DNA of 64,000 nt from FACHB-T130 sp042747725 (GTDB taxonomy: Bacteria > Cyanobacteriota > Cyanobacteriia > Cyanobacteriales > FACHB-T130). Position 1 is the stretch's first letter. Each line of letters starts with the position of its first letter. Shown here one piece after another: positions 35,349 through 44,299 of this stretch. The translations under genes were made by a program, and so were the position numbers. The notes beneath the pieces are model-generated. The model saw nothing but the letters and a program-made list of their open reading frames with translations, searched no databases and had not been told where the DNA came from. Where the stretch lies: positions 62,001 through 126,000 of the forward strand of contig NZ_JBHZGO010000101.1 of assembly GCF_042747725.1 (NCBI RefSeq), in the 5' to 3' direction.

Positions 35349-36113
35349 ATGTATGACGACGATGACGATTTGAGCTTACTCGATCCAGAGATAGAGCTAG
35401 AAAGCCCCCTGGATCAAATAGAGCCGCTCGATGCCGACGGGGAGAGCCAGCCTAAACCAGATCCAGAAGCGATGCTGGCACTGTTGGTGGCTCCTGAAAC
35501 GCAGCAACGGATGCTAGCAGCACGAGCTTTCTGCGAACTACAGGATGAACGGGCGATTCCTCATTTAATCCGCTTGCTGAGCGACCCCTGCCCGTTGGTG
35601 CGGGTGAGCGCTGCTTATGGGCTGGGGCGCAATCCCAGTTCTACAGCCGTAGTGCCATTGATTACCCAGCTCAACCACGATTGGAATGGCTACGTCCGCA
35701 AAGGCGTTGTTTGGGCTTTGGGAAACTGCCGCGATCGCCGCTCCTTAGAACCCCTCACTGACGCCTTAAAAACCGATATTTCTGCCGTGCGTCTGTGGGC
35801 AGCCAGTGGGTTAGCTCAAATGGCTGAACTGGGCTACGAAGCCATTGTGGCATCAATTCCACCCCTGATTGAAGCTTTAAGGCAAGACGCGATCGCCGCA
35901 GTCCGTAGCAACTGTGCCTGGTCGTTAGGACAACTCTGCCGCGAAATGCCTTCTAATGCCGTCTACGCCGGTGCCATTGATGGATTAATTGAGGCATTCG
36001 CAGAAGATGAAGAGATGGGTGTCCGAGAAGATGCTAAAGCGGCACTTTTGAGAGTCGGCGATCCACGAGGTCTTCAGCTAATTGAAACCTTAGAACAGGA
36101 AGGACTGGTTTAA
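35349..36113 (+). CDS. HEAT-repeat protein
   Basis: A 254-aa protein. After an acidic leader (MYDDDDDLSLLDPEIELESP) come four to five HEAT/PBS-lyase-like repeats, for example ARAFCELQDERAIPHLIRLL, VRVSAAYGLGRNPSSTAVVP, VRKGVVWALGNCRDRRSLEP and VRLWAASGLAQMAELG. In cyanobacteria such proteins include phycobilin lyases (CpcE type) and protein-binding scaffolds; the conserved lyase residues were not identified, so I leave it general. The ATG at 35349 gives the natural acidic start; a TTG at 35298 would add 17 residues. Confidence 0.8.
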   Translation: MYDDDDDLSLLDPEIELESPLDQIEPLDADGESQPKPDPEAMLALLVAPETQQRMLAARAFCELQDERAIPHLIRLLSDPCPLVRVSAAYGLGRNPSSTAVVPLITQLNHDWNGYVRKGVVWALGNCRDRRSLEPLTDALKTDISAVRLWAASGLAQMAELGYEAIVASIPPLIEALRQDAIAAVRSNCAWSLGQLCREMPSNAVYAGAIDGLIEAFAEDEEMGVREDAKAALLRVGDPRGLQLIETLEQEGLV

Positions 36114-36123
36114 GCGGACAAAA

Positions 36124-36831
36124 TTACGCTGGAGAACTGCGGATTTCATCCAACTTTGCCCGCACCGCTTGCATATCCTGCCACATCAACCATTTGGGGC
36201 TGCCCGGTTCGCGGGCAGGATTCCGCAGCAGGTAGGCTGGATGGAGAATCGGCATACACAGGCGTCCTTCCCACTCGATCCAAGTGCCGCGAATTTTAGT
36301 AATGGCTCTTTTATCGCCAGTCAATCCTTTCACTGCTGTAGCGCCCGTTAATAGAATAATTTTCGGGTCTACCAGGCGAATCTGTTCCCACAAATAAGGT
36401 TTGCAAGCGGCGATTTCATCGGGGGTGGGTACCCGATTGGCGGGGGGACGGCACTTATTAATATTGGCGATGTAGACATCCTGTTCTGTATTTAGCTGCA
36501 CCGACGCGAGTATTTTCTCTAGCAACTGTCCCGCTTTCCCGACAAATGGCAAGCCGGTTTCGTCTTCATTTCGACCGGGCGCTTCCCCCACAATCATGAT
36601 GGGTGCCTGGAGATTGCCGCGTCCAACTACAGCGTGTGTACGGGTGTCTCCCAATCGACAGCGATGGCATTGGTTGCAATGCTCACTCATCTGAGCCATT
36701 GTTTGATAGGTGCCAGCAGGAATGGGAATTTTGGCACTTGTAGGAATCAGTTCTGGTGCTTGAGGCTGGGGTGTGGCAGATTCGCTAATCCCTGAAGTGT
36801 CAAAAAGGCTGAGTTGGTCTTCGCTGGGCAT
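36124..36831 (-). CDS. Family 4 uracil-DNA glycosylase
   Basis: A 235-aa enzyme that removes uracil from DNA as the first step of base-excision repair. The four cysteines for a [4Fe-4S] cluster are visible: CNQCHRC near the N-terminal part, CRPP and CKPYLW further on. The catalytic motif is GEAPGRNEDETGLPFVGKAG and the second motif is ILHPAYLLRN. The ATG at 36831 (MPSEDQLSLFDTSG) is preferred; an upstream in-frame ATG at 36885 is possible. It is divergent from the phosphoribosyltransferase gene. Confidence 0.92.
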   Translation of the reverse strand: MPSEDQLSLFDTSGISESATPQPQAPELIPTSAKIPIPAGTYQTMAQMSEHCNQCHRCRLGDTRTHAVVGRGNLQAPIMIVGEAPGRNEDETGLPFVGKAGQLLEKILASVQLNTEQDVYIANINKCRPPANRVPTPDEIAACKPYLWEQIRLVDPKIILLTGATAVKGLTGDKRAITKIRGTWIEWEGRLCMPILHPAYLLRNPAREPGSPKWLMWQDMQAVRAKLDEIRSSPA

Positions 36832-36888
36832 GAATTTGGCGGCTAGTCTATTGTTTTTCCGAAATAATCTTAACAATATTGACACTCC

Positions 36889-36930
36889 GCTGACCTAAGC
36901 CGGAAGGTCGCCCTTCCGACTTAGGTCAGC
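36889..36930. repeat. Palindromic repeat (19-bp arms)
   Basis: GCTGACCTAAGCCGGAAGG, four bases, then CCTTCCGACTTAGGTCAGC; 18 of 19 positions pair. It lies between the divergent uracil-DNA glycosylase and phosphoribosyltransferase genes, so it is a dispersed repeat or control element rather than a terminator of either. Confidence 0.6.
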
Positions 36931-37093
36931 ATGGGGCTTCCGCCCTCTGAGCTTCCGGTTATTCTCAGGCTAAAGGTGGCTTCACACTTTCCCTTTGATA
37001 GTTCATACTTTGGATGGACTCTCGATTCCTGACTTATTTGGCGAAAATCAGCCATTATAGAGGCGAGCGCACTGCCAACTTCTGGAGGGTGCC

Positions 37094-37813
37094 ATGTCAT
37101 CTGTCCCCATTTTTCGCGATCGCATTACTGCCGGTGAGCAGCTAGCTCAGCCTATTCTGGCAGAGATTAACCAGCTCCAAGCTCAAGGATTGAGCGTTCA
37201 GCCTATCGTTTATGCACTGCCTCGCGGCGGCATTCCTGTGGCTGTGCCGGTGGCACGCTGTCTGGGTTGCCCGGTGGATATCATTGTCGCTAAAAAAATT
37301 ACTCGTCCCGAAAACCCAGAACTGGCTATCGGTGCTGTCACGTCAGATGGGCACGTCATCTGGTACCAGCCAAAGCGATCGCGTAAAGATGAAGAAAATA
37401 ATCAGCTGCGGGAAACGGCGCTGCACCAAGCCCAAGAAAAAGCTGCGGCGCTATACAGTCAGCTTTCTCCTAGCTGCTTGTCCGTGAGTCCTCGCGGTGC
37501 GATCGCTATTTTGATTGACGATGGCATTGCTACCGGCATGACAATGGCAGCCGCCGCTTATGCTTTGAAAGCCCAAGAACCCGCTGCTGTTTGGGTTTGT
37601 AGTCCAGTGGCACCGATAGGATTGAGTGATTGGCTATTATCTTGGAGCGATCGCGTTATTATCCTCCAGACGCCCGATCCTTTCCTCAGTGTCAGCCGCT
37701 TCTATGAAGAGTTTCCCCAAGTTGAGACAGAAGAAGCCCTCGCTGACTTGCAGCAGCACAATCAGCAGATTTTCCCCGGCACTCTCCCGCCAGATGCGCC
37801 TCTGAGCAGATAG
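37094..37813 (+). CDS. Phosphoribosyltransferase family protein
   Basis: A 239-aa protein with the PRT fold: YALPRGGIPVAVPVARCLG near the start, AKKITRPENPELAIGAV, and the PRPP-binding loop LIDDGIATGMTM. It is similar to the stand-alone PRTases of cyanobacteria whose substrate is not known. It may transfer phosphoribosyl groups to a base, or act as a regulatory protein. Single gene; a GGAGG lies upstream of the ATG. Confidence 0.85.
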   Translation: MSSVPIFRDRITAGEQLAQPILAEINQLQAQGLSVQPIVYALPRGGIPVAVPVARCLGCPVDIIVAKKITRPENPELAIGAVTSDGHVIWYQPKRSRKDEENNQLRETALHQAQEKAAALYSQLSPSCLSVSPRGAIAILIDDGIATGMTMAAAAYALKAQEPAAVWVCSPVAPIGLSDWLLSWSDRVIILQTPDPFLSVSRFYEEFPQVETEEALADLQQHNQQIFPGTLPPDAPLSR

Positions 37814-37935
37814 CCAAACTGTTTAATTTTGATTATCTTAGCTAGTAGTCCGGCATTGATAATTTTTTTATTAGCGATTAACTAACAGTTAATTGCTCAT
37901 CGTTAATGGCTCTTTTAACAACTAACAACTGATCG

Positions 37936-38235
37936 ATGAGACCTTTACAATTTTGGTGGCGCACTTTAGTTTTTTCTAGCCAGTACAATCCACCTTGGTT
38001 CGTTGAGTTGCTGATGACTGGGTTAGCCATCGGTTTACTGATGAGCTGGGAAATTACCAAAGACTGGCCTTATTTGGTTTTAAGTTCAAGCTACGCAATT
38101 GGAGCTGCTATGTCAATGTGGGTACGCGAAAGTCTCATGCCCTCGCCCCATTTACGGATAATGCAGGTTCTCGCAGTCCTGTTACTAATCTATAGTTTTT
38201 GTAGCTTTTCTGACTTAGCTGTTTACCTAAAGTAA
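37936..38235 (+). CDS. Small membrane protein of unknown function
   Basis: A 99-aa protein with about three hydrophobic segments (VELLMTGLAIGLLMSW; YLVLSSSYAIGAAMSM; IMQVLAVLLLIYSFCSF). No family recognised. It stands between the phosphoribosyltransferase and the convergent VOC protein. Upstream is an AT-rich stretch with TTAGCGATTAACTAAC repeats. Confidence 0.55.
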   Translation: MRPLQFWWRTLVFSSQYNPPWFVELLMTGLAIGLLMSWEITKDWPYLVLSSSYAIGAAMSMWVRESLMPSPHLRIMQVLAVLLLIYSFCSFSDLAVYLK

Positions 38236-38357
38236 TCTGGGGCTTAAATTTAGATTCTAAAATCTAAATTTCCACACCATTTAATATTTTAAATTATGCA
38301 AATTCAAAAAACTCAAGCGATGCACCCGCCTAAAAAATCAGCTAAGAGTCAAAGATG

Positions 38358-38738
38358 CTAACAAATAACAAATGCCTGGTGAAGAATTAGCCGATTTCCT
38401 AGGGGATCGTAGGCATAGATTTCTCTGCCATGAGAAGCTATAAAAATTTCTCCTGGTGGTGGGTATCCGAGGGCGGTTAGGTGAGAAATTGTCCCTTCTA
38501 AGTCAGTCACTTCTAAACACAAACTCATTCCATTTTTAGCTGAGTTTTCAAACTCTGAGAAGTGCGTTTCCTTGGGTCTAAAGATTCCTAGTCGCAATCC
38601 AGGTAACTGAAATTCAGCGTAAATATTTGGGATGTATGGATTCGGGTTTTGGCTGAGCAAATTGGTATAGAAAAGCACCAAAAGTTCAATGTCAACGGTT
38701 GCCAAAGTGACGAGTGCGGTGGTGCATTGGAAAATCAT
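38358..38738 (-). CDS. VOC (glyoxalase/bleomycin-resistance) fold protein
   Basis: A 126-aa protein with the paired beta-alpha-beta-beta-beta modules of the VOC superfamily: TVDIELLVLFYTNLL, LRLGIFRPKETHF, SLCLEVTDLEGTISHLTALGY and REIYAYDPLGNRLILHQ. It would bind a metal and a small ligand; the substrate is unknown. The ATG at 38738 (MIFQCTTALVTLA) starts the first strand; a frame to 38780 is open. Convergent with the preceding small membrane protein. Confidence 0.75.
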   Translation of the reverse strand: MIFQCTTALVTLATVDIELLVLFYTNLLSQNPNPYIPNIYAEFQLPGLRLGIFRPKETHFSEFENSAKNGMSLCLEVTDLEGTISHLTALGYPPPGEIFIASHGREIYAYDPLGNRLILHQAFVIC

Positions 38739-38800
38739 ATTTGCCAGTAATCGCTTGGAAAAAAGGCAGGGCTGTTTCATTCTCTAAAAGCTATAATCTG

Positions 38801-38931
38801 CCAGCCAGGGGTTGAAACCCCTGTCTCATAGCTAAAGTCGTCTAAAGACGACTGTACATTAGTATTTGAGTCGTCTTTAGACGACTTGGGCTTTTAGCCC
38901 GTGGACTTAAGTCCCTGGCGGGTTTCAGGAG
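38801..38931. repeat. Composite dispersed repeat with two 18-bp palindromes
   Basis: The palindromes AGTCGTCTAAAGACGACT (38836-38853) and AGTCGTCTTTAGACGACT (38869-38886) are flanked by CCAGGGGTTGAAACCCC on one side and GTGGACTTAAGTCCCTGGC on the other, each itself palindromic. The whole resembles the repeat families that fill cyanobacterial intergenic regions. Non-coding. Confidence 0.65.
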
Positions 38932-39058
38932 AATGAAATAGCCCTGGAAAAAAGGTTAAGCCTTAATAAAGTAAATAACCTATCTAGAGACAGGTGAAAA
39001 TAAACTAACAAAAATATTAATTCTGAGAAGAAATGAGAGAAATCAGCCGGGTAAGCCC

Positions 39059-40180
39059 ATGCCAGATGCACATGATGATAACGCAGCGGAGAATCGTCGC
39101 CAAGAGATTCTGAACTGGAAGCGCAGGCAGTTTCTGCAACGACTCGGCGTTTTGGGAGTCGGAGTAGCGATCGCCGATCGGATCTTGCTACACCCACACC
39201 AACAAGTCAATGCTGAGACGAATCTATCGCCAACCTCTCAGGCGACACCGATAAAACCAGGCGAAATCCCGCGCCGAAAACTCGGACGTACTGGCGTAGA
39301 AGTTTCGGCGCTGACACTTGGCGGCTTTCATCTAGGGGTTCCGAAGGACGAACAAGAAGCGATCCGGATTGTTCAGGAAGCGCTGGATGCTGGTGTCACC
39401 TTTATGGACAACGCCTGGGAATATAACGAAGGCGTCAGCGAACAACGGCTGGGTAAGGCGCTGCAAGGTAGGCGGGATAAAGCTTTTGTGATGACAAAAG
39501 TTTGTACCCACGGACGCGATCGCCAAGTCGCCATGCAGCAACTAGAGCAATCTTTGCGGCGTCTCAAAACGGATTATATCGACCTGTGGCAAGTTCATGA
39601 AGTCGTCTACGACAACGACCCGGAAAGGCATTTCGCTAAAGGGGGTGTCATCGAGGCTTTAGATGAAGCCAAGCGGCAGGGTAAAGTTCGGTTTGTCGGC
39701 TTCACAGGTCACAAAGATCCGGCAATTCACCTGAAAATGCTTTCCTATGATTATCCCTTTGATACTGTGCAACTGCCGCTGAATTGTTTTGACGCCAGCT
39801 TTCGCAGCTTTGAGAAGCAAGTTCTCCCAGAACTCAACAAGCGCGGGATTGCCGCTATTGGCATGAAAAGTCTCGGCGGTGGGGGCGAACCGATTAAAGC
39901 AGGCGTTGTCACCGTTCAAGAAGCGCTACGCTATGCTATGAGCCTTCCCGTGGCGACGACGGTGAGTGGGATTGACTCGCTACAAGTGCTGCGCCAGAAC
40001 TTGAATATTGCCAGGGGTTTCACGCCGATGACGGCACAGGAAATGCAAGCAGTGCGATCGCGTTATGCGACCTATGCTGCTGATGGGCGCTTTGAACTTT
40101 ACAAAACCTCAAAGAAGTACGACGGGCCACCGGGTAGAGAACAGCACGGATTTCCACCTAAAGAGCAACTCGAAACTTGA
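39059..40180 (+). CDS. Aldo/keto reductase with twin-arginine-like leader
   Basis: A 373-aa NADPH-dependent reductase. The leader contains KRRQFLQRLGVLGVGVAIAD, which looks like a Tat signal, so the enzyme may be exported folded. The barrel shows RKLGRTGVEVSALTLGGFHLG, catalytic D and Y in FMDNAWEYNEG, K in FVMTKVCTHG and H in LWQVHEVV, and GFTGHKDP. The C-terminal part with ARGFTPMTAQEM is typical. The substrate is unknown. A Shine-Dalgarno-like GAGAAATGAGAG lies upstream. Confidence 0.87.
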   Translation: MPDAHDDNAAENRRQEILNWKRRQFLQRLGVLGVGVAIADRILLHPHQQVNAETNLSPTSQATPIKPGEIPRRKLGRTGVEVSALTLGGFHLGVPKDEQEAIRIVQEALDAGVTFMDNAWEYNEGVSEQRLGKALQGRRDKAFVMTKVCTHGRDRQVAMQQLEQSLRRLKTDYIDLWQVHEVVYDNDPERHFAKGGVIEALDEAKRQGKVRFVGFTGHKDPAIHLKMLSYDYPFDTVQLPLNCFDASFRSFEKQVLPELNKRGIAAIGMKSLGGGGEPIKAGVVTVQEALRYAMSLPVATTVSGIDSLQVLRQNLNIARGFTPMTAQEMQAVRSRYATYAADGRFELYKTSKKYDGPPGREQHGFPPKEQLET

Positions 40181-40381
40181 AGCGTTACGCTAGCTTTTAG
40201 GAGGGTTCTCTGATTGATTAAAGACAGGTGGTAATTGGAAAATTTGGAGTGATGAGTTTTGAATAAAGCATTTTAAAATCAAAATTAAAAACGCGCTACG
40301 AAGAGCAAAACTCTCTATTTACTACCCCTCTTGCCTGCATCAGCACTGCCCACCAAAACTAAAGTTTTGAGGAAAACTGCT

Positions 40382-41464
40382 ATGACTGCTACGCTATCTA
40401 TGCCCAGTTTTCTGGAGTCGAATCTTGGTAAAGAAGCAGAAGACCTCCTGACTCACAAAGCGAAGGTTTCCAAAGATTTACTGCATCTGCCGGGACCTGA
40501 TTTTGTAGACCGAATTTTTGCCGCCAGCGATCGCAACCCGCAAGTGCTGCGGAGTCTCCAGCAACTGTATTCGAGTGGGCGTTTAGCCAATACTGGCTAT
40601 CTTTCCATCCTGCCAGTAGACCAAGGGATCGAACACTCAGCCGGGGCTTCTTTTGCACCCAACCCGATGTATTTCGATCCTGAGAATATCGTCAAACTAG
40701 CGATCGCTGCCGGTTGCAATGCCGTTGCCACCACTCTGGGCGTTTTGGGCATGGTTTCTCGCAAGTATGCCCACAAAATCCCCTTCATTGTCAAAATTAA
40801 CCACAATGAATTACTCACCTACCCCAATCAATTCGACCAGATAATGTTTGCCTCCATTGAGCAAGCTTGGAATTTGGGGGCAACTGCGGTCGGGGCAACG
40901 ATTTACTTTGGTTCGGAGGAATCCACCCGCCAAATTCAGGAAGTCAGCCAAGCTTTTGAACGCGCCCATGAATATGGGATGGCAACCATCCTTTGGTGCT
41001 ATCTCCGGAACAACGCTTTTAAGCAAGACAAAGACTATCACGTAGCAGCGGATCTCACGGGTCAGGCTAATCACTTGGGCGTGACCATTCAAGCAGACAT
41101 CATTAAACAAAAGCTCCCTGAATGTAACAACGGATATGTGGCGGTTGCCAAAGTCACGGGTCAAAGTTACGGCAAAACCAACGACCGGGTTTACACCGAC
41201 CTGACGACCGACCATCCGATTGACCTCACCCGCTACCAGGTGCTGAATTGCTACTCTGGTCGCGCTGGATTGATTAATTCTGGAGGTGCGTCGGGTAAAA
41301 ACGACTTTGCCGAAGCCATCCGCACCGCCGTAATTAACAAACGGGCTGGGGGTACTGGATTAATTTCCGGTCGCAAAACCTTCCAGCGTCCGTTTGAGGA
41401 AGGAGTGAAGCTATTTAACGCTATCCAAGATGTTTATCTGTCACCAGATGTAACCATTGCTTGA
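40382..41464 (+). CDS. Class I fructose-bisphosphate aldolase
   Basis: A 360-aa Schiff-base aldolase of the DhnA/FbaB-like type that interconverts fructose 1,6-bisphosphate with triose phosphates, in glycolysis and possibly the Calvin cycle. Characteristic blocks: LSILPVDQGIEHSAG, FIVKINHNELLTYP, GATAVGATIYFGSEES, LWCYLRNNAFKQDKDYH, NSGGASGKNDFAEAIRTAV and GTGLISGRKTFQRPFEEG. The ATG at 40382 (MTATLSMPSFLES) is preferred over an upstream TTG at 40331. Confidence 0.92.
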   Translation: MTATLSMPSFLESNLGKEAEDLLTHKAKVSKDLLHLPGPDFVDRIFAASDRNPQVLRSLQQLYSSGRLANTGYLSILPVDQGIEHSAGASFAPNPMYFDPENIVKLAIAAGCNAVATTLGVLGMVSRKYAHKIPFIVKINHNELLTYPNQFDQIMFASIEQAWNLGATAVGATIYFGSEESTRQIQEVSQAFERAHEYGMATILWCYLRNNAFKQDKDYHVAADLTGQANHLGVTIQADIIKQKLPECNNGYVAVAKVTGQSYGKTNDRVYTDLTTDHPIDLTRYQVLNCYSGRAGLINSGGASGKNDFAEAIRTAVINKRAGGTGLISGRKTFQRPFEEGVKLFNAIQDVYLSPDVTIA

Positions 41465-41725
41465 GCGAATAAGCCCGGAGTCTGTTAAGGTACAACGACA
41501 CTAAAATGGAAAACTTTGTGTTTCCTTAGTGCCACCCGTGCCTTGGTGGTGAATCGTCAGGATGCAGGTAAGAACCAGGAATCAGTTGAAAAAGTAAAAA
41601 AAATGGCAACAGTAGAGCCTGATTGCAGGATACTCTGAAAGACTAGAGAGTTACCAAGTGCGATCGCGATGAGCTAAGTTACTTTGGCAACAGCTCTCTA
41701 AGTTAGTCTCAAGAGTGGGGTAAGG

Positions 41726-42892
41726 ATGAAGCTGGCAGCACGAGTGGAGCAAGTACAGCCTTCTTTAACATTGGCGATCGCCGCCAAAGCCAAGGCAATG
41801 AAGGTGGATGGAATTGATGTTTGTAGTTTCAGCACTGGGGAACCAGATTTCGACACCCCGACGCATATCAAAGCCGCTGCCCAAAAAGCTCTAGACGAGG
41901 GCAAGACCAAGTATGGGCCAGCTGCTGGGGAACCGAAGTTAAGGCAAGCGATCGCTCACAAGCTGCAAACTGATAATGGACTCGGCTACACGGCTGAAAA
42001 TGTCATCGTTACCAACGGTGGCAAGCATTCTCTCTATAACCTGCTGATGGCGCTGATTGAGGCGGGGGATGAGGTGATTATCCCCGCTCCCTACTGGCTG
42101 AGTTATCCGGATATGGTGATTCTGGCGGGTGGGACTCCGGTGATTGTCCAGACGGATGCCTCCAGTGGCTATAAAATTACGCCGGAGCAACTGCGCTCAT
42201 CTTGTACGGATCGGACTAAGCTATTTGTCCTCAATTCCCCTTCTAATCCTACCGGCGTCGTCTATACGCCAGCAGAGTTGGCAGCGCTGGCAGAGGTGGT
42301 GGTGGAGAAAGATATTCTGGTTGTCTCTGATGAGATTTACGAAAAGATTATCTATGAAGGAGTGCAACAGATTAGTATTGGTTCGCTGGGGCGAGAAATC
42401 TTTGAGCGCACCCTCATTAGCAACGGGTTTGCTAAAGCTTACTCAATGACGGGTTGGAGAATCGGCTATCTAGCGGCACCCGTAGAATTGATTAGAGCAA
42501 TGAGTATTATCCAAGGGCACAGCACCTCGAATGTGTGTACGTTTGCACAATTTGGCGCGATCGCTGCCTTGGAAAGTTCTCAAGAGTGTGTGGAACAAAT
42601 GCGCCTCGCCTTTGCCGAACGGCGACAGGTTATGCTAAAGCGCCTCAACGCCATTTCTGGACTCAGTTGCGCCAAGCCTGACGGTGCTTTCTACTTGTTT
42701 ATCAATATCGGCAAGACGGGTTTAACTTCTCTAGAATTCTGTAATGCCTTGCTAGAATCTCAGCAAGTTGCTGTCATTCCGGGGATTGCTTTTGGTGCCG
42801 ATGACCACATCCGCTTATCTTATGCGACGGATATGACCTCGATTGAGAAAGGAATGGATAGATTAGATAAATTTGTGCGATCGCTAGTTTAG
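41726..42892 (+). CDS. Aspartate-type aminotransferase (class I, PLP)
   Basis: A 388-aa pyridoxal-phosphate enzyme of the 1a-gamma aspartate/prephenate aminotransferase group. Visible motifs: FSTGEPDFDTP, KYGPAAGEPKLRQAIA, VIVTNGGKHSLYN, IPAPYWLSYPDMV, LNSPSNPTGVVY, SDEIYEKI and the lysine region SNGFAKAYSMTGWRIGYLA. It could use aspartate, glutamate or prephenate. It ends 4 bases into the convergent vapC-like relic. Confidence 0.93.
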   Translation: MKLAARVEQVQPSLTLAIAAKAKAMKVDGIDVCSFSTGEPDFDTPTHIKAAAQKALDEGKTKYGPAAGEPKLRQAIAHKLQTDNGLGYTAENVIVTNGGKHSLYNLLMALIEAGDEVIIPAPYWLSYPDMVILAGGTPVIVQTDASSGYKITPEQLRSSCTDRTKLFVLNSPSNPTGVVYTPAELAALAEVVVEKDILVVSDEIYEKIIYEGVQQISIGSLGREIFERTLISNGFAKAYSMTGWRIGYLAAPVELIRAMSIIQGHSTSNVCTFAQFGAIAALESSQECVEQMRLAFAERRQVMLKRLNAISGLSCAKPDGAFYLFINIGKTGLTSLEFCNALLESQQVAVIPGIAFGADDHIRLSYATDMTSIEKGMDRLDKFVRSLV

Positions 42893-43413
42893 TCTAAGGT
42901 TGGCGACAAACGATCTCGTAACTCAATGACTGACAAAATCGGCAAAGTGGCACCCGCGAAACCCTGAGAATCGCGGGTAACAATGGCATCAAGACGCTCG
43001 GCGAGCGCACAAGCTAATTGGAGTGCATCTTCAAAATCTCTCAAATTAGATGCGATCGCTCTCTCCAGTCTCAGACGGTCAACAAGGCACACTTCCATAA
43101 CTTCTATAGCAATCCTAAGTGAGTTTTAATTTCTCTTTTCTTTCTCTGCGCTCTCTGCGTCCTCTGCGGTTCGTTATTCTTCACTAATCAAATAGGACTG
43201 CTATAGTGTCTCAATTACAGCAAGTCTCGCCCGTTCAAGGTTCTGTGTCTGCTTTCTAACAATGTAGAAGATATCAGTTACAGTGGTTGCTGTCACATAC
43301 CCCTGAATCTGCCCTGAGTAGATAGCCTGGAATAAAGCGTCGGCATCCCTGATAAAAGGGTCTCGCTCTAGCAGAAAATCTAGAACAATGTTGGTGTCCA
43401 CCAAGACCATCAT
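42889..43413 (-). pseudogene. PIN-domain (VapC-type) toxin gene split by an inverted-repeat element
   Basis: Two fragments of one PIN-domain RNase. The N-terminal part (43201-43413, 70 codons) has LVDTNIVLDFLLERDPF with the first catalytic aspartate; it stops at a TAG made by the inserted element. The C-terminal part (42889-43104) has ERAIASNLRDFEDALQLACA and IVTRDSQGFAG with the later acidic residues. Removing one copy of the TA duplication and the element between 43107 and 43205 joins ...IETL to EVMEVCLVDR in frame and restores a normal 141-aa PIN protein. The upstream antitoxin gene is intact and overlaps by 4 bases. Confidence 0.9.
43105..43205. mobile_element. Miniature inverted-repeat element, copy C (101 bp), inside vapC
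   Basis: Ends TATAGCAATCCTAAGTGAG and the complement of TATAGCAGTCCTATTTGAT, with TA at each border as expected for a TA target duplication. The interior holds CTCTGCGCTCTCTGCGTCC, a dispersed simple repeat. It interrupts the toxin gene and adds its stop codon. Confidence 0.85.
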
Positions 43414-43640
43414 TTTAGATATTTCTCCACTAGACGTTCTTCTAACATTGCCTCAACTTCGGCATCAGTCGGGGGTGGCGCATCGGTTTTCGCTAGTCCC
43501 CGCATCCGCTCTATTGCGCCTTTGCGATCGCGGGGGGGTCGGAGTTCGTGTCGAAGCGACTCGACGAGCGCACTCACCAATTCCAAGCGATCGCTCACCG
43601 ATAATTGATATGCTTGATTTTTTAATTCTTGCAAAGACAT
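43410..43640 (-). CDS. VapB-type antitoxin
   Basis: A 76-aa protein: LQELKNQAYQLSVSDRLELV forms the N-terminal helical DNA-binding part of this cyanobacterial antitoxin type, and the C-terminal part (PPPTDAEVEAMLEERLVEKYL) is the likely toxin-binding tail. It ends 4 bases inside the start of the PIN-domain toxin gene, the common vapBC overlap. Because the toxin is disrupted, the antitoxin is now an orphan. Confidence 0.7.
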   Translation of the reverse strand: MSLQELKNQAYQLSVSDRLELVSALVESLRHELRPPRDRKGAIERMRGLAKTDAPPPTDAEVEAMLEERLVEKYLK

Positions 43641-44010
43641 GGTTGATCTTTCCTCAAATATTTCCTGACAACTTTAGTGTAGGCGGAAGATAGCGATCGC
43701 GTCCGGATGTTAACGCTGTTCGGCAATTTAATCTCTAAAAGCGATCGCTTTGTCTAGCATTGGGTACGGGCAAAATACGGGGACGCTGCTTCTTGTGATT
43801 TGCATCACATAAACGGAAGATAGCGATCGCATTCTATTTAGATTGTCGTCACTCAGCCGAGTGCGCCTTATTACTCTTATTTATTAGTTTCATCACTCAT
43901 TAGGCTGATAAATGTCACTTTTTTTGCAGACAGTTATCACTTATTCCGACATAAGCCGTAGTGCATAGTAATAATAAGAATACAGAATCTCACAAACGGA
44001 GATAAATAAA
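43641..44010. other. Intergenic region with HIP1 direct repeats
   Basis: 370 bases upstream of the 85-aa gene and of the antitoxin. CGGAAGATAGCGATCGC occurs twice (around 43683 and 43813). The last 100 bases are AT-rich and probably carry the promoter of the downstream gene. No gene found. Confidence 0.5.
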
Positions 44011-44268
44011 ATGTTAGCTACTTCTAATTTTTTATATTCTCACAGCCGCTACCACGGTGATGTAAAACCAGAAAATTTGGTTTTTAATGCAAATCTACAG
44101 GAATTTGCTCAACGAGTGACTTATATCAGCTGTCTGGCAAGTAATGGAAAAATTCCTCTAGAGAAAGCCTTCCAAGACGTTGAAATGCTTTGGAAACAGT
44201 TGGAAGATTCAAAAAAACAACTGGGTGTGGGCGAACATCCCTTCCCAGCAGGAGAAAGAAACACTTAG
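44011..44268 (+). CDS. Small conserved-looking cyanobacterial protein (possibly DUF7219)
   Basis: An 85-aa protein with SRYHGDVKPENLVFNANLQE, FAQRVTYISCLASNGKI and DVEMLWKQLEDSKKQLGVG. The pattern resembles a family of small cyanobacterial proteins that I associate with DUF7219, but I cannot confirm it. GGAG lies upstream of the ATG. It is followed by inverted-repeat element copy D. Confidence 0.6.
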   Translation: MLATSNFLYSHSRYHGDVKPENLVFNANLQEFAQRVTYISCLASNGKIPLEKAFQDVEMLWKQLEDSKKQLGVGEHPFPAGERNT

Positions 44269-44299
44269 TTATTAGTATCGGTGAGAGTACTTTCACCGA

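Noticed and set aside
38296..38361. 22-codon plus-strand frame MQIQKTQAMHPPKKS
   Set aside because: Too short, basic and Lys-rich in an AT-rich gap between convergent genes, no ribosome site; probably chance.
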